From Coriobacteriales bacterium (GTDB lineage Bacteria > Actinomycetota > Coriobacteriia > Coriobacteriales > JAEZZM01): a stretch of DNA of 9,221 nucleotides. How positions within the stretch are numbered: position 1 is the first letter of the stretch; each line of letters starts with the position of its first letter. The stretch lies in contig JASBYZ010000057.1 in NCBI GenBank assembly GCA_029983705.1, positions 1 through 9,221 on the forward strand, read 5' to 3'. This document shows, in pieces, positions 7,379 to 9,221 of this stretch. Position numbers and translations under genes: made by a program. A model generated the notes under the pieces. The model did not search any database. It saw only the letters and a program-made list of their open reading frames with translations, and had not been told where the DNA came from.

Positions 7379-7419
7379 GAGCGCACCTCCATCGACTTTT
7401 AAATCCAAATTCAAACAAC

Positions 7420-7611
7420 TTATTTAATAAGAGCAAGAACGAAGCCGATAAGAGCAAGAGCCTCAACAAAAGCTGCACCTAAGATGAAGATTTGGAATAG
7501 GTTGCTGCGTACCTCTGGCTGGCGAGCAGTTCCTGTTGCTGCACCAAATGCTGCAAGACCAATACCAACGCCTGCGCCTAGTACAGCTAAGCCGTATCCG
7601 ATTACACTCAC
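7420..7611 (-). CDS. atpE: F1Fo ATP synthase subunit c (proton-type, very short)
   Basis: Ring-forming proteolipid that carries the translocated ion. It is only 63 residues, against about 70-89 in most bacteria. Helix 1 (about 3-25) has the glycine packing motif GAGVGIG (12-18), the polar loop is ARQPE (29-33), and helix 2 (about 39-62) carries the ion-binding Glu50 in FVEALALIG. The positions that bind sodium in Ilyobacter-type c (a Gln in helix 1 and a Ser right after the Glu) are Ile17 and Ala51 here, so proton coupling is predicted. Compared with Bacillus c there is no internal deletion; the shortening is at the two ends. The start is GTG at 7611 with AGGAGG four bases upstream. Reading further upstream in frame meets TAG at 7668-7666 without another start codon, so the short length is real unless the sequence has an error. 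Confidence 0.96.
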   Translation of the reverse strand: MSVIGYGLAVLGAGVGIGLAAFGAATGTARQPEVRSNLFQIFILGAAFVEALALIGFVLALIK

Positions 7612-7629
7612 GTTTCCTCCTAAAGTCTT

Positions 7630-7653
7630 GGCCGTATTTCTCTTTGTACGACC
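7630..7653 (-). promoter_or_regulatory. hairpin in the atpE leader
   Basis: On the minus strand GGTCGTA (7653-7647) can pair with TACGGCC (7636-7630), seven pairs with one T-G wobble, around a ten-base loop. It ends ten bases before the AGGAGG of atpE, leaving the ribosome site free. A T-rich run (7674-7659) lies upstream. In E. coli the atpE leader raises translation so that c is made in excess over a; a similar role here is inference from position only. Confidence 0.4.
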
Positions 7654-7676
7654 GTGTTTACAAAACTAGAAAAGTG

Positions 7677-7697
7677 TATAAAAAAGCTTAGAGCTTT
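7677..7697 (-). terminator. weak terminator-like hairpin just after atpB
   Basis: AAAGCT (7697-7692) and AGCTTT (7688-7683) form a six-pair stem with a three-base loop, followed by more T residues and ATA, starting eight bases past the atpB stop. The stem is short and AT-rich, so it is more likely a processing, pausing or mRNA-end-protecting element than a full stop, since the rest of the operon lies downstream. Confidence 0.35.
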
Positions 7698-7705
7698 ATT
7701 ACCAA

Positions 7706-8500
7706 TTAATGTGCCTCTTCGGCAATCTGAATATATACTGCTGACAAAATCGTAAATACAAATGCTTGGATAACTGAAACAACAATTTCAAGCGCCCAAA
7801 TAAATACGAGGATTGCAAGCCATGCAATTGATGGGATTGCACCTACGAGATTGCCTAAAGTAAATTGTTGTAGAAGTGGGATAAAGAATAATGATGTTAA
7901 CAATGCAAATGCTGCAATAATAATATGTCCTGCAAAGAGGTTTGCAAAAAGACGAACAGCAAGAGTGATAAGTCTTAGGGCTGTTGAGAAGAGCTCAATG
8001 AGCCAAATAACAAAGGTGATAATTGGGTTAAGTCCTTTTGGAGCAAGTGACTTAAGGTAACCAAATACACCCTGTGACTTTACACCCACAACAATAAAGT
8101 AGATAAATGAGATAGTTGCGAGTGCTAAGGTAACACCAATGGTACCCGTACCAGGTTTCATTCCTGGAATATTACCAACAAGGTTGTTAATCAAAATAAA
8201 GAAGAATAAGGTCATTAAGAATGGAAGGTGCTTTCTTCCCTGTGGGCCAAGCACGTCGTAAACAACGCTATTTTGAATGTATTCAAAAATAGATTCAAAG
8301 ATGTTTACAAATCTTCCCTTTGGAACAAGTTCCAATTTTTTAACGCCTGCAAATACGAATACAAATAAGAGGATTATTCCTAGAGCAATGTAGAAATGAT
8401 ATTGAGTGATTCCCACTAAATCATTGCCGTAAATGGTCTGAGACAAAAGAGTTGAGATAAAGTGATCTATCCCTGCTGATAATTGCTTAAATGCTTCCAC
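7706..8500 (-). CDS. atpB: F1Fo ATP synthase subunit a
   Basis: Membrane stator subunit with the two proton half-channels facing the c-ring. 264 residues. Predicted membrane segments lie at about 35-55, 93-112, 122-142, 157-177, 180-212 and 218-258. The essential arginine is Arg183 in LAVRLFANLFAGH (180-192), equivalent to E. coli Arg210; Gln245 in IQAFVF matches E. coli Gln252; the chain ends IQIAEEAH like other bacterial a subunits. Where E. coli has Glu219 and His245 this protein has His192 and Glu238, the swapped arrangement also known from mitochondrial a. The start is a GTG at 8500-8498 with AGGAG eight bases upstream. It follows the atpI-like gene by 27 bases and is separated from atpE by the largest gap in the operon. 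Confidence 0.97.
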   Translation of the reverse strand: MEAFKQLSAGIDHFISTLLSQTIYGNDLVGITQYHFYIALGIILLFVFVFAGVKKLELVPKGRFVNIFESIFEYIQNSVVYDVLGPQGRKHLPFLMTLFFFILINNLVGNIPGMKPGTGTIGVTLALATISFIYFIVVGVKSQGVFGYLKSLAPKGLNPIITFVIWLIELFSTALRLITLAVRLFANLFAGHIIIAAFALLTSLFFIPLLQQFTLGNLVGAIPSIAWLAILVFIWALEIVVSVIQAFVFTILSAVYIQIAEEAH

Positions 8501-8527
8501 CCAAATCGCTCCTATTTAATTAGTAGT

Positions 8528-8815
8528 TTATCTTCGTTTGCCTTCTACAACAAACAGATAAACTGCCGTTGCCAACAACAAAATAAAAAATCCGGAAATA
8601 AGTACCGCACTAAATTGTACTAAATAATCCCGAAATAAAACCGCACAAATTGTAACATTAATCAAAATAATGTTAATAGATGCAAAAATTAAGCCAAATC
8701 CTTGTATTAATTTAAGCGGCATTTTCTTTACTCGTACAAAATACAAGCCCGAAAGAAATGGCGCAAATCCTAGCACTCCAGAAACAAATCCCCAAAGTCC
8801 TATTAGAATTTGCAC
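8528..8815 (-). CDS. small membrane protein in the atpI position
   Basis: A 95-residue, very hydrophobic protein directly upstream of atpB. Three or four membrane helices are visible: about 2-24, 34-59 and 68-91, with the basic loop VRVKKMPLK (27-35) and a basic tail EGKRR. Position and topology suit AtpI/AtpZ-type proteins, which help assemble the c-ring or act in ion transport and are poorly conserved in sequence. I see no diagnostic motif, so the name is by context, and no symbol is given. It is shorter than a typical AtpI (about 125 residues). The start is unclear between TTG at 8818 and GTG at 8815; I chose GTG because GGAG stands five bases before it but only two before the TTG. That GGAG can be partly masked by a small hairpin. 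It is probably the first gene of the ATP synthase transcript. Confidence 0.75.
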   Translation of the reverse strand: MQILIGLWGFVSGVLGFAPFLSGLYFVRVKKMPLKLIQGFGLIFASINIILINVTICAVLFRDYLVQFSAVLISGFFILLLATAVYLFVVEGKRR

Positions 8816-8821
8816 CAAAAC

Positions 8822-8837
8822 TCCGTCTCTTTACGGA
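8822..8837 (-). promoter_or_regulatory. hairpin overlapping the atpI Shine-Dalgarno
   Basis: On the minus strand TCCGT (8837-8833) pairs with ACGGA (8826-8822) around the six-base loop AAAGAG. The 3' arm contains most of the GGAG that serves the atpI-like gene, so folding would hinder ribosome entry. The five-pair stem is only moderately stable and no second, competing fold was found. Confidence 0.35.
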
Positions 8838-8867
8838 TTGCTATCTCTTTACTTGATAACATACTAA

Positions 8868-8887
8868 TATACTAAAGTTTTAGTATA
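8868..8887. repeat. 20-base inverted repeat upstream of the atp operon
   Basis: Two nine-base arms, TATACTAAA (8868-8876) and TTTAGTATA (8879-8887), flank a two-base centre. A further copy of ATACTAA lies at 8861-8867, making a direct repeat with the first arm. Read on the minus strand, the first arm contains TATACT (8887-8882), a good -10 look-alike. The symmetry suits binding by a dimeric repressor or activator, but AT-rich chance symmetry is possible. Confidence 0.5.
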
Positions 8888-8900
8888 GCTTGTAGCATAT

Positions 8901-8929
8901 CCTTATAAATCTTATAAGATTTATAAAGG
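8901..8929. repeat. long AT-rich palindrome after upp
   Basis: A perfect 24-base palindrome (8903-8926, arms TTATAAATCTTA and TAAGATTTATAA) extended by CC/GG pairs with one unpaired base, 12 bases past the upp stop. As RNA it would fold into a 14-pair stem, but it is nearly GC-free in the core and lacks a T tract on the minus-strand exit side, so it is a poor terminator. It could be an operator, or an mRNA 3'-end hairpin for upp. Confidence 0.5.
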
Positions 8930-8938
8930 TTTTGTCTA
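8911..8938 (-). promoter_or_regulatory. candidate promoter of the ATP synthase operon
   Basis: On the minus strand TAGACA (8938-8933, five of six to TTGACA) and TATAAG (8916-8911, five of six to TATAAT) are 16 bases apart. The -10 lies inside the long palindrome and the second palindrome lies just downstream, an arrangement that would permit repression. A rival -10, TATACT at 8887-8882, has no good -35. The call is tentative because the whole gap is AT-rich, and read-through from upp is also possible. Confidence 0.4.
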
Positions 8939-8940
8939 CA

Positions 8941-9221
8941 TTATTTAGTACCAAAAATCCTGTCTCCAGCATCGCCTAATCCAGGGATGATGTATGCATG
9001 GTCATCAAGACGTTCATCAATTGAGCAGGTATAAATAGTAATGTCCTTATCAGCTTCTTGAACGGCCTTAATTCCTTCAGGAGCGGCAATAATTACTAGA
9101 AGCTTAATGTCTTTAACGCCCAATTTTCTTAAGTACTCAATAGCTGCAGTAGCAGAACCACCAGTAGCAAGCATTGGGTCTACAAGCAATACTTCTCTAT
9201 CCTGAATATCTTGTGGGAACT
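8941..9221 (-). CDS. upp: uracil phosphoribosyltransferase, C-terminal part
   Basis: Pyrimidine salvage enzyme: uracil plus 5-phosphoribosyl diphosphate gives UMP and pyrophosphate, in the cytoplasm. The last 92 codons are present; the frame stays open to the window edge, so the 5' part of about 115 codons lies outside. An apparent start near 9189 is only an internal TTG (Leu). Visible: FPQDIQDREVLLVDP leading into DPMLATGGSA, the PRPP-binding loop of the family, then a YTCSIDERLDDHAYI segment and the invariant C-terminus PGLGDAGDRIFGTK that forms the uracil site. It lies 125 bases upstream of the atpI-like gene on the same strand. The order upp then atp operon is also found in Bacillus subtilis. 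Confidence 0.97.
   Translation of the reverse strand, partial: FPQDIQDREVLLVDPMLATGGSATAAIEYLRKLGVKDIKLLVIIAAPEGIKAVQEADKDITIYTCSIDERLDDHAYIIPGLGDAGDRIFGTK

Noticed and set aside
8670..8867. Plus-strand frame of 65 codons opposite the atpI-like gene and its leader
   Set aside because: Its translation shows no motif and its existence follows from the hydrophobic codon bias on the opposite strand.
8901..8929. Long palindrome as an intrinsic terminator of upp
   Set aside because: The stem is almost entirely A and T and no T tract follows on the minus strand, so termination is unlikely; it is kept as a palindrome of unknown role.
1..9221. Mobile element, CRISPR array, tRNA or a novel accessory system
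   Set aside because: All coding sequence is accounted for by housekeeping genes with intact motifs on one strand; no transposase, spaced repeats or tRNA-like cloverleaf was seen, and no gap is larger than 188 bases.

Overview
This window looks like an ordinary core chromosomal region of a low-to-moderate GC Gram-positive bacterium. My best guess is a Coriobacteriia-type actinobacterium (Atopobium/Fannyhessea-like). That rests on an actinobacterial-looking subunit b (an I-L-I-P-N/I-P-E-type lead into the membrane helix), an actinobacterial-style subunit a (R-L-F-A-N...A-G-H), a separate delta gene rather than a b-delta fusion, and AT-rich base use. It is recall-based inference, not a database result. 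Every supported gene is on the minus strand, so transcription runs from high to low coordinates.

Layout in transcription order: the 3' end of upp (uracil phosphoribosyltransferase, 9221-8941); a 125-base AT-rich gap with two near-perfect palindromes and a possible promoter; a small membrane protein in the atpI position (8815-8528); then the complete F1Fo ATP synthase operon atpB-atpE-atpF-atpH-atpA-atpG-atpD-atpC (8500-1887); a strong intrinsic terminator (1861-1832); a murA leader with its own Shine-Dalgarno sequence; murA (1698-430); and the 5' end of an LCP-family (LytR-CpsA-Psr) gene that leaves the window (385-1).

The operon order is Fo genes first (a, c, b) and then F1 genes (delta, alpha, gamma, beta, epsilon). 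From atpF to atpD the genes are tightly coupled: an 11-base overlap F/H, zero bases H/A, 3 bases A/G and a one-base TAATG overlap G/D. The largest internal gap (94 bases) lies before atpE and holds two small hairpins. The products form a proton-driven ATP synthase: the a/c/b membrane sector carries H+, delta and b form the stator, and alpha3-beta3-gamma-epsilon makes ATP. murA starts peptidoglycan precursor synthesis, and LCP enzymes attach glycopolymers to the wall, so the downstream block is about the cell envelope.

I found no previously undescribed system. The points worth a second look are fine-scale: a signal-peptide-like N-terminus on subunit b once its start is corrected to GTG; a 12-residue insertion in subunit alpha just before its Walker B strand; loss of the conserved Arg in the epsilon ATP-binding motif together with a DELTEEQ version of the beta DELSEED loop; a His/Glu swap in subunit a; a very short c subunit; GTG starts on all Fo genes versus ATG on all F1 genes; and palindromes plus a Shine-Dalgarno-masking hairpin upstream of the operon. 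No stretch over 300 bases lacks a gene. I saw no RNA genes, mobile elements or CRISPR arrays.
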